Source of the DNA: Desulfallas sp. Bu1-1 | GTDB lineage: Bacteria; Bacillota; Desulfotomaculia; Desulfotomaculales; Desulfallaceae | DNA: 64,000 nt | Reading direction: 5' to 3' | NCBI RefSeq assembly: GCF_015594625.1 | Contig: NZ_JADNRQ010000003.1 | Location: 186,001-250,000, forward strand | In this document: positions 16,969 through 27,109 of the stretch, piece by piece | Numbering within the stretch: the first letter of the stretch is position 1 | How the letters are laid out: the number at the start of each line of letters is the position of its first letter | Position numbers and translations under genes: made by a program | The notes under the pieces: generated by a model | Database searches by the model: none | What the model was told of the DNA's origin: nothing | What the model saw: only the letters and a program-made list of their open reading frames with translations

Positions 16969-19071
16969 TCACGATATTGTTATTTTAATGTCCAGGGCCG
17001 AGGCGCCCTTTGTATATGCAAATACCGGGTTGATGTCCATTTCGGTAATTTCGGGAAAATCGGTAACCAGGCGGGCCGTCCTGGAGATAATATCGACTAT
17101 TGCGTCGATATCGGCGGGTTTTTCCCCCCGGTAACCTTTAAGCAACGTGTACGCTTTGGTTTCGGCCAGCATTTGTTTTATTTCCCGGCGCGTCAGCCTG
17201 CGGGCCAGGCGGAAACTCACATCTTTAAGCAAATTGACGTAAATGCCGCCCAGTCCGAAGGCGATCAACGGCCCGAACTGGATATCTCTGGACATGCCTA
17301 CGATGAGTTCCGTGCCCTTGGGCATCATTTTTTGAACCTCTATGCCGTGGATAACCACACCGGGCAAATAGCGCTGGATGTTTTCATTGATTTCAATGTA
17401 TCCACGGCTGACTTCCCCGGCGTCCTCCAGCCCGATTTTAACCCCGCCCACATCGGTTTTATGCAATATTTTCGGGGAGGCCACTTTGAGCACGACGGGA
17501 TAACCGACTTTTTCGGCCAGTTCCACCGCCTCTTCGGGGGAGGTGGCCAGCTCCACCGGCGCCGCCGGCACCCCGTAGGCCGCCACCACGCGGTAGGCCT
17601 CGCTGCCGAGTAAAACCAGGCGCCCGTCTTGCCTGACATGATCAAATATGCCGGACACTGTTTCCCGGTCGCCGTCGGTTCCGGTTTCGTCCTTGTCATA
17701 ACCCGGTTCCTTGAACTCGGCGTAACGGCTCATGCCGCTGATAGCCCTGATGGCCGGCTCGGGAAAGGTAAAACAGGGAATGCCTTCTTGGGAAAGCAGT
17801 TCGGCGCCCGGGGCCAGTATCGGGCCGCCCATATACGCGGCCAGGACGGGTTTTTCCGGGTATTGCCGGTGCAAGTCCACGATAGCCCGGGCGGTAGGCA
17901 GCGGGTCGGTGACCGCCGTGGGGCAAACGAGCACCACCACGCTGCCCACGGACGGGTCGGCCAACACCTTTTCCAGGGCCACCCGGTAACGGTCCGCCCC
18001 GGCGTCGCCCAGCACATCCACCGGGTTATAAATATTTGATTCCGCCGGGAGATTTTGGCGGAGCTCGTCGATTGTTTCCTTGGAAAACTTGGCCATGGCG
18101 AGGCCCTGGTTCTCTATTGCGTCGGTGGCCACAATGCCAGGGCCTCCGGCGTTGGTAACCACGGCGACGTTGCGGTTCGGCGGCACCGGCTGTTCGGAAA
18201 AGGCAACAGCCAGGTCAAACAGTTCCGGCATGCTCCGGGCGCGGATAACCCCGCACTGGCGGAAGGCGGTTTCATAAGCCAGGTCGCTGCCCGCCAGCGC
18301 CCCGGTGTGCGAAGAGGCGGCCCTGGCGCCGGCCTGGCTGGTGCCGGATTTAAGTATGATTACCGGCTTTTCCCTGGTTGCCGCTTCGGCCGCTTCCAAA
18401 AAATGCTCGCCGTTGGCCACGTCCTCAATGTAACAGAGAATTACCCTGGTAGTGGGATCCTTTGCCGCGGCCTCGATAAAGTGAGCCTCGGTAAGATAAG
18501 CCTTGTTGCCCAGGCTGATGACCTTGTTGAAACTCAGCCCGGTTTTGACACTCCAGTCCAGGATGGCCACCAGCATGGCCCCGCTCTGGGAAATAAAGGT
18601 AATATCTCCCGTCCCGGGCGGGTAGGTGGCGGAAAAAGAAGCGTTTAGTGGTGCGTGGGTGTTCATCATTCCCACGCAGTTGGGGCCGAGCATGCCCATG
18701 CCGTATGTGCGGCAGATTTCCACCAGCTTTTTTTCCAGTTCCAGGCCTTGTTTGCCCACTTCCTTGAACCCTGCGGTAATTACCACAAGGTGTTTGACGC
18801 CGTTCTCACCGCACTCCCGGGCCAGGTCGATGGTTTTGGCGGCGGGGACCGCCACCACCACCAGGTCCACCGGCTCGCCGATGGACTTGATATCCGGGTA
18901 ACAGGTCAGGCCCTCAATTTCTTCCGCTTTGGGGTTGACGGGATATATTTTACCGGCATAACCGCTGCTGATAATATTTTTAACAATGGCGTTACCGATT
19001 TTCCCGGGTGTTTTGGAAGCGCCCGCGACGGCTACGGAACCGGGATTGAAAAAACCGGTCAGGTCGGTCAT
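16969..19071 (-). CDS. Acetyl-/acyl-CoA synthetase, ADP-forming (fused alpha-beta)
   Basis: Reversibly converts acyl-CoA, ADP and phosphate to acid, CoA and ATP, conserving energy in fermentative or syntrophic metabolism. The alpha part comes first: a CoA-binding Rossmann domain (VAVAGASKTPGKIGN) and succinyl-CoA ligase-like domains (SQSGAMLVAI, the active-site region SSHTGALAGSD). The ATP-grasp beta part follows from about residue 490 (VGYPVVLKVASPKILHKTDVGGVKIGL, ends EITEMDINPVFAY). At 700 residues it is a complete fused enzyme. Acyl chain specificity is unknown. It lies ten bases upstream of the BioD-like gene. Confidence 0.93.
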   Translation of the reverse strand: MTDLTGFFNPGSVAVAGASKTPGKIGNAIVKNIISSGYAGKIYPVNPKAEEIEGLTCYPDIKSIGEPVDLVVVAVPAAKTIDLARECGENGVKHLVVITAGFKEVGKQGLELEKKLVEICRTYGMGMLGPNCVGMMNTHAPLNASFSATYPPGTGDITFISQSGAMLVAILDWSVKTGLSFNKVISLGNKAYLTEAHFIEAAAKDPTTRVILCYIEDVANGEHFLEAAEAATREKPVIILKSGTSQAGARAASSHTGALAGSDLAYETAFRQCGVIRARSMPELFDLAVAFSEQPVPPNRNVAVVTNAGGPGIVATDAIENQGLAMAKFSKETIDELRQNLPAESNIYNPVDVLGDAGADRYRVALEKVLADPSVGSVVVLVCPTAVTDPLPTARAIVDLHRQYPEKPVLAAYMGGPILAPGAELLSQEGIPCFTFPEPAIRAISGMSRYAEFKEPGYDKDETGTDGDRETVSGIFDHVRQDGRLVLLGSEAYRVVAAYGVPAAPVELATSPEEAVELAEKVGYPVVLKVASPKILHKTDVGGVKIGLEDAGEVSRGYIEINENIQRYLPGVVIHGIEVQKMMPKGTELIVGMSRDIQFGPLIAFGLGGIYVNLLKDVSFRLARRLTRREIKQMLAETKAYTLLKGYRGEKPADIDAIVDIISRTARLVTDFPEITEMDINPVFAYTKGASALDIKITIS

Positions 19072-19201
19072 TTTTTCACCTTCTTAGCAAACTTGATTAA
19101 CGCCAGTTTGTGTTATGCTTTCCCGCAAGGGGCCGGAAAATGTATTAAACCGGCTCCCGGCACCAAAAATAGAAAGTTTCCGGTTCTGGCGGAATAAACG
19201 T

Positions 19202-19230
19202 AAAAAATCCGGTTGCATAGCGCAACCGGA
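19202..19230 (-). terminator. Terminator of ylbJ
   Basis: Read leftward: TCCGGTTGC and GCAACCGGA form a 9-bp stem around a 5-base loop, and the A run at 19202-19207 gives a U tail on this strand. Confidence 0.85.
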
Positions 19231-19231
19231 A

Positions 19232-20461
19232 TTAAAACACCCGTGACACCAACCGTAATGCCATTAGGAACAGTTGTATAATTAGCGAAATCAAAACCAG
19301 CATTAAGAGCAATAAAACCATAACCGACAGGTAAACGGCGATTACAGCCGGCGTAGAGCAATTGCAAGAATTGATCAGCGGGGCGACGACCGGCAGGGCC
19401 GCGGCGCCGGAGACGGTTGCCGGTCTGTAGAACAGCCAGGTGAAACAGGCCGCCAGCAAGGCGTGGGCAATGCGGGAGAATATGAAAGGTTTCATACTGA
19501 TGTCCGTTCCGGCGATCATGCTGGCCACCTGGGCGTGAATGGACAGCCCGCTCCAGCCCAGGATCATGCCCACCGCCATCAAACTTTGCAGCTGGGTTGT
19601 TGCGGCCTCGGATGCGATTTTAGTTCCAATGGTCATTTCGAAAAAACCGCTGGCCAGCGCGTTTAATATCTCCGGCGAAAAGCCCAGGGGGACGAGCAAC
19701 AGGCCGATTCCCGAGGCGATCAGGTCGATAATGCCGGCTTCATTGAAAAGTCTGATGATGACGGCGAATAAAATAATAAAACCGCCGATGTTGATTAGTT
19801 TATTGACTGAAGAGGATACAGCTTCGCCCAGCAATTTCCCGAGCGCCGGGCTTTCCCGTCGCTGGTGCTCCAGCAGGGCGTGAAAAGCCTGCTTTAGCGA
19901 CCATTCTTGTCCGTGCACCGCGCAGCTGTATTCCCGGTCGTTTCGGCCATAAAAACGCAGGCAAAACCCCAGGCAGATGTTGGCCAGGTAGTGGGCGCCC
20001 GCGATGACGATCCCCAGCTCCGGTTGTTTAAACATGCCCACCGCTACGGCGGTCAACATGAATAAGGGACTGGAGTTGTTGGTGAAGCTCATCAGCCGCT
20101 CGGCTTCCACCCTGGTGCATAAACCCTGTTTGCGCAGCTGGGCGGTAACCATGCTGCCGATGGGAAAACCGCTGGTGAACCCGATGACCATGACGAATCC
20201 CCCGGCACCCGGCACGTTGAACAGGGGGCGCATCACCGGTTCCAGCAGCACCCCCATAAAGCGCACCAGACCCAGCTTCATTAAAATCTCCGAGGCAATG
20301 AAAAACGGCAGCAAAGACGGAAACACAATTTCCCACCAGGTTATGAGCCCGGTGGTTGCCCCCTGGTAAACCACCCTTGGCTGGTTGATCATGGCCAGCA
20401 CAAAACATACGGCCAGCAAGGTCCACAGCAAGGTGAGCAGGTCTTTCTTTTTGCGTACCAT
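19232..20461 (-). CDS. ylbJ: Sporulation integral membrane protein YlbJ
   Basis: Polytopic membrane protein (about eight to ten helices, 409 residues) of the nucleoside-transporter Gate-domain type. YlbJ of Bacillus is needed for spore cortex formation. Diagnostic parts are WWEIVFPSLLPFFIASEILMKLG, GFTSGFPIGSMVTAQLRKQGLC and GWSGLSIHAQVASM. The ATG at 20461 is chosen: AGAGGTG lies eight bases upstream, and the earlier GTG is part of that site. It is probably transcribed alone and is divergent from the rimP-nusA operon. Confidence 0.92.
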   Translation of the reverse strand: MVRKKKDLLTLLWTLLAVCFVLAMINQPRVVYQGATTGLITWWEIVFPSLLPFFIASEILMKLGLVRFMGVLLEPVMRPLFNVPGAGGFVMVIGFTSGFPIGSMVTAQLRKQGLCTRVEAERLMSFTNNSSPLFMLTAVAVGMFKQPELGIVIAGAHYLANICLGFCLRFYGRNDREYSCAVHGQEWSLKQAFHALLEHQRRESPALGKLLGEAVSSSVNKLINIGGFIILFAVIIRLFNEAGIIDLIASGIGLLLVPLGFSPEILNALASGFFEMTIGTKIASEAATTQLQSLMAVGMILGWSGLSIHAQVASMIAGTDISMKPFIFSRIAHALLAACFTWLFYRPATVSGAAALPVVAPLINSCNCSTPAVIAVYLSVMVLLLLMLVLISLIIQLFLMALRLVSRVF

Positions 20462-20594
20462 CTCCTTCACCTCTGGTGCCAGGTGTTGAAAGGTTGAAAG
20501 TTATTTAAGACCAGCGCATCTCGTATTAATTCTAATCAGATGCCCGGAGAAAAATTACAATAGTTTAGCGCCGTGTAACCTGCGGGCGGTTCTT

Positions 20595-20610
20595 AGACTC
20601 ACTTGAGTCT
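20595..20610. promoter_or_regulatory. Inverted repeat next to the rimP promoter
   Basis: AGACTCA-CT-TGAGTCT, a 7-bp dyad ending ten bases before the -35 box. It could be an operator, or the terminator-less end of nothing visible; no binding protein is known here. Confidence 0.4.
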
Positions 20611-20619
20611 AGTGGCACC

Positions 20620-20648
20620 TTGTCAAGTTTTATCTTTTATGGTACAAT
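20620..20648 (+). promoter_or_regulatory. SigA promoter of the rimP-nusA-infB operon
   Basis: TTGTCA (20620-20625) and TACAAT (20643-20648) with a 17-base spacer. It precedes a leader of about 180 bases. Confidence 0.82.
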
Positions 20649-20733
20649 AAATTTTAGTTTAATGCTGTTTTTTTGTGCGTTTGCAAAATTATTTTTGCAG
20701 CCACGTTTTTCCCGGATGAGATCATTGCTGAAG

Positions 20734-20752
20734 GAGTGGGTAATACCCACTC
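20734..20752 (+). terminator. Hairpin (possible attenuator) in the rimP leader
   Basis: GAGTGGGTA and TACCCACTC form a perfect 9-bp stem followed by TTTC. Its place between promoter and rimP suggests attenuation of the translation-factor operon; the U run is short, so this is tentative. Confidence 0.5.
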
Positions 20753-20824
20753 TTTCGTCTTATACTAATGGAAAAACCACAAATCAGTGGCACGCTTGTT
20801 ACTATAATTACCGGGGGGATAACG

Positions 20825-21289
20825 GTGAAAAAGAGCAAAGTGGTACAGGAAATAGAGGAAATTATATCTCCGGTTCTAGATGACATGGGCATTGAGCTTG
20901 TCGATATACAATACTTGAAAGAAGGAGGCCGGTGGATTTTAAGAATTTTTATTGATCAGCCGGGTGGTGTTGGGCTGGAGGATTGCCAGAGCGTTTCTGA
21001 AAGAATTGACCCGCTGCTTGATGAAAAAGACCCCATCCCGCAATCATATTATCTGGAAGTATCGTCGCCGGGTCTGGACAGGCCGCTTAAAAAGCTGGCC
21101 GATTTTGAACGGTTTGCCGGTAAAGAGGTAAATGTAACCACTTATGTACCGGTTAATGGCAAGCGTAAATTTAAAGGCAAGTTAATTACGGCGAGCTCCC
21201 ATGCCATTATCCTGGAAACCGGGGGCAATGATGTGGAAATACCAATGGAACAGGTTGCTTCGGCCCGCTTGGTGCCCATGATTGATTGA
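20825..21289 (+). CDS. rimP: Ribosome maturation factor RimP
   Basis: Needed for maturation of the 30S subunit. The protein (154 residues) has the N-terminal domain with LDDMGIELVDIQYLKEGGRWILRIFID and the signature YYLEVSSPGLDRPLK, then a small SH3-like C-terminal domain. The GTG at 20825 is taken as start because GGGGGGAT precedes it by a few bases; an upstream in-frame ATG (20768) has none. It is the first gene of the operon, followed by nusA as in most Firmicutes. Confidence 0.94.
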   Translation: MKKSKVVQEIEEIISPVLDDMGIELVDIQYLKEGGRWILRIFIDQPGGVGLEDCQSVSERIDPLLDEKDPIPQSYYLEVSSPGLDRPLKKLADFERFAGKEVNVTTYVPVNGKRKFKGKLITASSHAIILETGGNDVEIPMEQVASARLVPMID

Positions 21290-21368
21290 ATAGGTGCGGG
21301 GAAGGGGTGCGGTATACGTTATGGTTCCAAATTTGTTGAGGCAATGTAATTTTGGAGGGAAACGGTAA

Positions 21369-22451
21369 ATGAATACCGAGTTTTTGGAGGCTCTCAGGGA
21401 TCTGGAAAAGGAAAAGGGAATTTCGGTCGACGTTTTACTGGAAGCAATTGAAGCAGCGTTGCTTTCGGCATATAAAAGAAATTTTGGATCGCTGCAAAAC
21501 GCCAAGGTGCATATCGACCGGGAAACGGGCGATTGTAAAGTTTACGCCCAGCGCAGCGTCACTGAAAAGGTTGAGGACCCGCGCCTGGAAATATCCCTTG
21601 CCGAGGCAAAGGCCATCGATCCCCGTTACGAGTTGGATGACGTGGTGGAAACGGAGGTTACGCCGAAAGATTTCGGCCGGATTGCGGCCCAGACCGCCAA
21701 GCAGGTGGTGGTGCAACGCATCCGGGAGGCGGAGCGTAATATTATTTATGAAGAGTTTGCCAACCGGGACGGTGACATTGTCACTGGAATAGTGCAGCGT
21801 ATTGAACAGAAAAACGTGTTTATTGAGCTGGGTAAAACCGAGGCCATTCTTACCCCGGCCGAACAGATGCCGGGTGAAACCTATGCACAGGGCGACCGGA
21901 TCAAAGTTTATATTATTGAGGTTAGAAAAACCACCAAGGGTCCGCAAATATTTGTTTCCCGCACCCATCCGGGACTCTTGAAAAGGCTCTTTGAGCTGGA
22001 GGTGCCCGAGTTGCAGGAAGGGGTGGTGGAACTGAAAAACGTGGCCCGGGAGGCAGGATACCGGTCTAAAATAGCTGTATACTCCAGGGACGAAAACGTG
22101 GACCCGGTGGGAGCGTGCGTCGGTCCCAAGGGGATGCGCGTGCAGGCCATTGTAAATGAACTCAACGGAGAAAAAATTGATATTATTAAGTGGGACCCCG
22201 ACCCTTCAAAGTTTATCGCCAGCTCGCTGAGCCCGGCCAAGGTTGTGGCGGTGGAGGTCTGGGAGGATGAAAAGGTGGCCAGGGTGATCGTGCCCGATTA
22301 TCAGCTTTCGCTGGCCATCGGCAAAGAGGGGCAAAACGCTCGCCTGGCGGCGAAACTGACGGGTTGGAAAATAGATATCAAAAGCGAAAGCCAGATGGCT
22401 GAGTTATATCCCGACTATGCTGATTTATTCTCCGAGGAGTTTATGGAATAG
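21369..22451 (+). CDS. nusA: Transcription termination/antitermination protein NusA
   Basis: Binds RNA polymerase and nascent RNA and modulates pausing and termination. It has the polymerase-binding N-terminal domain (about 1-120), an S1 domain (about 135-200, [21 protein letters not shown]), and two KH domains ([11 protein letters not shown] and [22 protein letters not shown]). At 360 residues it lacks the C-terminal acidic repeats of E. coli, normal for this phylum. ATG start behind GGAGGGA. Confidence 0.97.
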   Translation: MNTEFLEALRDLEKEKGISVDVLLEAIEAALLSAYKRNFGSLQNAKVHIDRETGDCKVYAQRSVTEKVEDPRLEISLAEAKAIDPRYELDDVVETEVTPKDFGRIAAQTAKQVVVQRIREAERNIIYEEFANRDGDIVTGIVQRIEQKNVFIELGKTEAILTPAEQMPGETYAQGDRIKVYIIEVRKTTKGPQIFVSRTHPGLLKRLFELEVPELQEGVVELKNVAREAGYRSKIAVYSRDENVDPVGACVGPKGMRVQAIVNELNGEKIDIIKWDPDPSKFIASSLSPAKVVAVEVWEDEKVARVIVPDYQLSLAIGKEGQNARLAAKLTGWKIDIKSESQMAELYPDYADLFSEEFME

Positions 22452-22462
22452 GGGGTATAAAC

Positions 22463-22729
22463 TTGCCGAAGGTTAGAAAGGTTCCGCAGCGAATGTGCCT
22501 GGGCTGCCAGGAGATGAAGCCCAAAAAGGAATTGATCAGAGTCGTGAGAACACCGGAGGATACAATTGAAATAGATTCCACCGGCAAACGTTCCGGACGT
22601 GGCGCGTACATCTGTCATAGCCCGGAATGCCTGGAAAAGGCCTTGAAGGGTAAAAGGCTGGAAAAGGCATTAAAGCAGCCCATCGCCCAGGAAATTAAAA
22701 ATGATTTAATGGAGAGGATGAACCGGTGA
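22463..22729 (+). CDS. rnpM: RNA-binding protein YlxR/RnpM
   Basis: An 88-residue basic protein of the YlxR family, which in Bacillus binds RNase P RNA. The motifs RMCLGCQEMKPKKELIRVVR and GRGAYICHSPECLEKALK are typical. TTG start, twelve bases after nusA; its stop overlaps the ylxQ start. Confidence 0.93.
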   Translation: MPKVRKVPQRMCLGCQEMKPKKELIRVVRTPEDTIEIDSTGKRSGRGAYICHSPECLEKALKGKRLEKALKQPIAQEIKNDLMERMNR

Positions 22730-23055
22730 TGGCCGGCGGGGTTGCTCATATGCTTGGCCTGTGCAGGCGCGCCGGAAAGGTGGTTAGCGGCGACACCGCC
22801 GTTCGGAACAGTATCCTGAAAAATGAAGTTAAACTATTAATTTTAACTCGCGATGCGGCTAAACGCACACAAGATAATTTTTTGCAGTTGGCTAAGGAAA
22901 AGGACATCCCTGTTTTCTACTACGCTTCAAAGAACGAACTGGGAACTTTATTAGGAAAAGCACCTCGTACTGTGGCAGCGATTACGGACGAACAGCTAGC
23001 CCGGGGTATTGCCGGAGCGATGGAAAGGGGAGAGGCCGGCTTATGTATGTCCTAA
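22729..23055 (+). CDS. ylxQ: L7Ae-family ribosomal protein YlxQ
   Basis: About 108 residues of the L7Ae/L30e/Gadd45 fold, a K-turn RNA-binding family. Seen are MLGLCRRAGKVVSGDTAV, LLILTRDAAKRTQDNF and the end segment APRTVAAITDEQLARGI. The ATG at 22729 (or GTG 22726) overlaps the rnpM stop, so the genes are coupled. Standard position between rnpM and infB. Confidence 0.9.
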   Translation: MAGGVAHMLGLCRRAGKVVSGDTAVRNSILKNEVKLLILTRDAAKRTQDNFLQLAKEKDIPVFYYASKNELGTLLGKAPRTVAAITDEQLARGIAGAMERGEAGLCMS

Positions 23056-23073
23056 ACATTCGGAGGTGATTGC

Positions 23074-25749
23074 ATGGTAAAAAAACGTGTCCACGAACTG
23101 GCTAAAGAGCTTAACATAGAAAGTAAGGAAATATTGCAGCAACTGCACCAAATGGGTATCAATGTCAGGTCACATATGAGCACCTTGGAAGATGAGGAAA
23201 TAGAACGAATTAAAAACCATTACGGCAAACCTAAAGCCGCTGATGTTAAAAACAGAGCGCCGGAAGGCGAGCAGGTGCAGACCCGCAGCGGAAAAGAGCC
23301 GGGTAGGCAGGGTGGAGCCCAGCGCAAGCGGCGTCATCGCCAGGACCGGGGCCCCGGGTTGGTGGACCGGGTTCCTGCCAGGCCGCCGGACCGCAGGTTT
23401 ACCGAAAAGCCTTTACGCACGCTTGCCGGCGGCGGAGCGAGGGGCGGAGCCGCGTTGCAAAAAAAACAGGGCGCCCAGCCCGGGGTCAACCAGAAAGGCG
23501 CCCCCGGCAACCAGGACCAACCAAAACAGGCGCCTCCGGTTCGTCCGGTTCAGCCGCCTGAACCCGAGCCCGTCGCCGGTGCCCAACCGGAACAAAAGGC
23601 GGCCGTTTTGTCCCAGGAACGGGCTAAAACTGCCGATAGGGCTTTGGCCGAACGGAAAAACGATGCCGTCAAACCACCGAAGAACCAGAAACCCTTTGCG
23701 GGCGGTGCCAAAAATGTTTCGCCGGTGCCCCGCGCAGGTGGCAGGCTGAAATCGGCGGAGAAGGGCAAGCCGGATAAAATTAAAGCTTTGGAAAAGACTA
23801 AAGCCCAGGAACGGGTTAAACAATTTGAAAAGCAGGCTTTCAAAGAAAAGGAAAGCAAATCCAGATTTGAAAAGGATTTCGACAGGGAAGACCGAATCGA
23901 CAAGCAGGTTGCCTACAAGAAAGGCGGCAAAGGACAGAAGAAGAGAACGGAACACCAGGAGCATATCGAGCCTGCTGCCGTGCGGGAGAAAAAACCAATT
24001 TCCATTGGCGAGACTATTACCGTTAAATCACTGGCGGAAAAAATGGCCGTGAGCTCTTCCGAGGTAATCAAGAAATTGATGGAACTCGGGGTTATTGCCA
24101 CTATCAACCAGGAAATCGATGCCGATACAGCCACCCTTGTCGCCAACGAGTTGGGCTTTGAGGTTCAAGTCAAGGTCGAAATGGATAAGGAAGCGTTGCT
24201 GCTGCAGGAACCGGAGGATGACCCGGCATCTTTGCAGCCCAGGCCGTGCGTGGTTACTATTATGGGCCATGTCGACCATGGAAAAACCTCGCTGCTTGAC
24301 GCCATCCGCCACAGCAACGTTACGGCCCAGGAAGCGGGGGGTATCACCCAGCATATCGGTGCATACCAGGTGGAACACAAGGGCAAAAAGATTACCTTTG
24401 TGGACACACCGGGTCATGAAGCTTTTACCGCTATGCGCGCCAGGGGGGCCAAGGTCACTGATATCGCTGTGCTGGTTGTCGCGGCCGATGACGGGGTAAT
24501 GCCGCAAACCGTAGAGGCGATTAACCATGCCCGGGCGGCCGAAGTACCTATTATTGTGGCCGTAAATAAAATTGACAAACCAGAGGCCGACCCGGAAAAG
24601 GTTAAACGACAGCTGACGGAATATAACCTTGTTGCCGAGGAATGGGGCGGGGATACAATTTTTGTCGAAGTATCCGCCAAGGAAAAAAGAAATCTTGATG
24701 AACTACTGGAAATGATTCTGCTTGTCGCCGAAATCGGGGAATACAAAGCCAATCCCAACAGGCCGGCCCGGGGAACGGTGATTGAGGCCGAGTTGGATAA
24801 AGGCAGGGGGCCGGTGGCCACGGTTCTGGTGCAAAACGGAACTTTGCGGGTCGGTGATTTCATCATTGCCGGCGTGGCTTACGGCAAGGTCCGGGCCATG
24901 ATGGACCACACCGGCCGCCGGGTGAAAAAAGCCGGTCCGTCCATGCCGGTGGAAGTGCTGGGATTTTCCGAGGTTCCGCCCGCGGGTGAACTGTTCTTTG
25001 CCGTGGAAGATGAAAAACTGGGCAGGCAAATTATTAGCGAGCGGCAGGTCAAAAAACGTGAAGAAGAACTGAGGATAGCCGCGCCAAGGGTATCGCTTGA
25101 TGACCTGTTCACTCAAATACAGGAAGGCCAGGTCAAGGAACTCAATATTATCATCAAGGCCGATGTTCAGGGCTCAGTGGAGGCGGTCAAGCAGGCGCTG
25201 CAGCAAATCAGTACGGATGAGGTCAGGGTTAACGTCATTCACGGCGGCGTGGGGGCGATAACCGAGACGGATATTATGCTGGCGTCGGCATCAAACGCCA
25301 TTGTTATTGGATTCAATGTCCGCCCGGACGTTAATGCCCGGAAAGCTATTGAAACGGAAAAAGTGGACATCCGGCTGTATCGCGTTATTTACGACGCCAT
25401 TGAGGATATCAAGGCGGCCATGAGCGGCTTGCTGGATCCCGAATATAAAGAGGTTACCCTCGGACGGGCTGAAGTTAGGAAGACATTCAAGGTATCCAAA
25501 GTAGGAACCATAGCCGGGTGCTATGTCACCGAAGGCAAGATAACCAGGGATGCCGGGGTGAGGGTGATTCGCGACGGTATTGTTATTCACGAAGGTGTTC
25601 TTGAATCTCTGAAACGTTTTAAAGATGACGCCCGTGAAGTTGCACAGGGGTACGAATGCGGTATGACCGTGGAAAAATTTAATGACATCAGGGAAGGAGA
25701 CCAGATCGAGGCTTTTATCATGGAAGCGGTTAAACGGGAACTGGCGTGA
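23074..25749 (+). CDS. infB: Translation initiation factor IF-2
   Basis: GTPase that delivers initiator tRNA to the ribosome (891 residues). An IF2_N module opens the protein ([18 protein letters not shown]), followed by a long basic low-complexity linker (about 60-310, rich in Gln, Pro, Lys, Arg) and a second IF2_N copy ([19 protein letters not shown]). The G domain begins near 396 with [20 protein letters not shown] and NKIDKPEA. Domains II-IV complete the protein. The linker is longer than in many clostridia but such regions vary freely. Confidence 0.97.
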   Translation: MVKKRVHELAKELNIESKEILQQLHQMGINVRSHMSTLEDEEIERIKNHYGKPKAADVKNRAPEGEQVQTRSGKEPGRQGGAQRKRRHRQDRGPGLVDRVPARPPDRRFTEKPLRTLAGGGARGGAALQKKQGAQPGVNQKGAPGNQDQPKQAPPVRPVQPPEPEPVAGAQPEQKAAVLSQERAKTADRALAERKNDAVKPPKNQKPFAGGAKNVSPVPRAGGRLKSAEKGKPDKIKALEKTKAQERVKQFEKQAFKEKESKSRFEKDFDREDRIDKQVAYKKGGKGQKKRTEHQEHIEPAAVREKKPISIGETITVKSLAEKMAVSSSEVIKKLMELGVIATINQEIDADTATLVANELGFEVQVKVEMDKEALLLQEPEDDPASLQPRPCVVTIMGHVDHGKTSLLDAIRHSNVTAQEAGGITQHIGAYQVEHKGKKITFVDTPGHEAFTAMRARGAKVTDIAVLVVAADDGVMPQTVEAINHARAAEVPIIVAVNKIDKPEADPEKVKRQLTEYNLVAEEWGGDTIFVEVSAKEKRNLDELLEMILLVAEIGEYKANPNRPARGTVIEAELDKGRGPVATVLVQNGTLRVGDFIIAGVAYGKVRAMMDHTGRRVKKAGPSMPVEVLGFSEVPPAGELFFAVEDEKLGRQIISERQVKKREEELRIAAPRVSLDDLFTQIQEGQVKELNIIIKADVQGSVEAVKQALQQISTDEVRVNVIHGGVGAITETDIMLASASNAIVIGFNVRPDVNARKAIETEKVDIRLYRVIYDAIEDIKAAMSGLLDPEYKEVTLGRAEVRKTFKVSKVGTIAGCYVTEGKITRDAGVRVIRDGIVIHEGVLESLKRFKDDAREVAQGYECGMTVEKFNDIREGDQIEAFIMEAVKRELA

Positions 25750-25782
25750 TTGGATAAACCACATGCAAAGGGGGGGATTAAC

Positions 25783-26130
25783 ATGTCCCACCGGCCGGAA
25801 AGATTGGCCGAGGCCATTAAAAAAGAAATGTCCGATCTATTAAGGGAGGAATTGAAGGACCCGCGCATCGGCTTTGCTACGATTACCGGCGTGGATGTTT
25901 CCAGTGACTTGAAATACGCCAAAATCTATGTCAGTGTGTACGGCAAAGACGAGGAACGGGATTTGACCATGACCGCCTTAAAAAAAGCGCAGGGATTTAT
26001 TCGGACGGAGTTGGGCCGGCGCATCAGGTTAAGGCATGTACCCGAGATTTCTTTCAAACTTGATGAATCAATGGCGCACGGGGCCAGGGTGATTGAACTG
26101 ATAGAAGAGGTTAAAAGTTCAAATGGATGA
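25783..26130 (+). CDS. rbfA: Ribosome-binding factor A
   Basis: Small 30S assembly factor (115 residues) with the KH-like fold. Typical segments are [37 protein letters not shown] and [19 protein letters not shown]. The ATG at 25783 has AAAGGGGGGG upstream, which decides against the earlier TTG at 25750. Its end overlaps nrnA by eight bases. Confidence 0.95.
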   Translation: MSHRPERLAEAIKKEMSDLLREELKDPRIGFATITGVDVSSDLKYAKIYVSVYGKDEERDLTMTALKKAQGFIRTELGRRIRLRHVPEISFKLDESMAHGARVIELIEEVKSSNG

Positions 26131-27109
26131 CCGGGAGAAATTGCTTTCCGCGGCCGCTGACGCTTTATGCCACTCCCAAAGAGTGGCCGTATGCGGGCAT
26201 GTTATGCCTGACGGTGATTGCCTGGGGTCCGTGCTGGCCCTCGGCCGGGCCTTGCAGAAGTTGGGTAAGGACGTGGTGTTATTAAGCCCCGGCCCGGTGC
26301 CGGAAGTATATTCCTTTCTGCCCGGAGCGGATGAAATACGCCTGGAAGTTAAGGAACAGGACGAGTTTGACGTTTTTGTTTCCGTTGATTGCTCAGTGCC
26401 GGATAGGCTGGGTCATTTCAAGGATTTGCTGCACCGGGCCGGGCGTGTTATCACCGTAGATCATCACGCCGGCGCTTTTGTTTTTGGACATATCTACCTG
26501 AACGATCCGGAAGCAGGGGCCGCGGGCGAGATTATTTACGACCTCTTAAAATTGCTTCCCGTGAAAATTGACGTTGAGATGGGATCTTGCCTTTACGTGG
26601 CCATTATAACCGACACGGGCTCGTTCCGTTATGATAATACCGGCCCGAAAACGCATTTGCAGGTGGCCGAATTGATGAAATTGGGCATACCGGCCGCGCG
26701 CATCAATAAGCTGCTTTATGAAGAGAAACCGCTGGTGAGCATGCTGGTTCTGAGGGAGGTTCTAAAAACCCTGAACATCAGCCCTTGTGGAAGAGTATCG
26801 TGGATGTCTATCAGCAGGGATACGCTAAACAGGTTGCATGCCAGTGATGAGCATGTGGATGGGTTGATCAATTATCCCAGAATGATCAAAGGCGTTGAAT
26901 TGGCCTTGTTTTTTAAGGAAATGGAAAATAATAAATATAAGATTAGTTTTCGCTCCAAATATTATTTGGATGTCAACAAACTGGCCTCCCTCTTTGGCGG
27001 TGGTGGCCATTCCCGGGCGGCAGGCTGCATCATGGAAGGCGACCTGAATGAAATACAACAGCGGGTATATGAAGCCGCACTGATTGCCCTGAGGGATTGG
27101 AGTAAATGA
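26123..27109 (+). CDS. nrnA: Bifunctional oligoribonuclease / pAp phosphatase NrnA
   Basis: DHH/DHHA1-family phosphoesterase that degrades nanoRNA and dephosphorylates pAp. The DHH metal motifs appear as [23 protein letters not shown] and TVDHHAGAF; the DHHA1 domain ends with [16 protein letters not shown]. 328 residues, normal. Overlaps both rbfA and truB, so the genes are translated as one unit. Confidence 0.95.
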   Translation: MDDREKLLSAAADALCHSQRVAVCGHVMPDGDCLGSVLALGRALQKLGKDVVLLSPGPVPEVYSFLPGADEIRLEVKEQDEFDVFVSVDCSVPDRLGHFKDLLHRAGRVITVDHHAGAFVFGHIYLNDPEAGAAGEIIYDLLKLLPVKIDVEMGSCLYVAIITDTGSFRYDNTGPKTHLQVAELMKLGIPAARINKLLYEEKPLVSMLVLREVLKTLNISPCGRVSWMSISRDTLNRLHASDEHVDGLINYPRMIKGVELALFFKEMENNKYKISFRSKYYLDVNKLASLFGGGGHSRAAGCIMEGDLNEIQQRVYEAALIALRDWSK

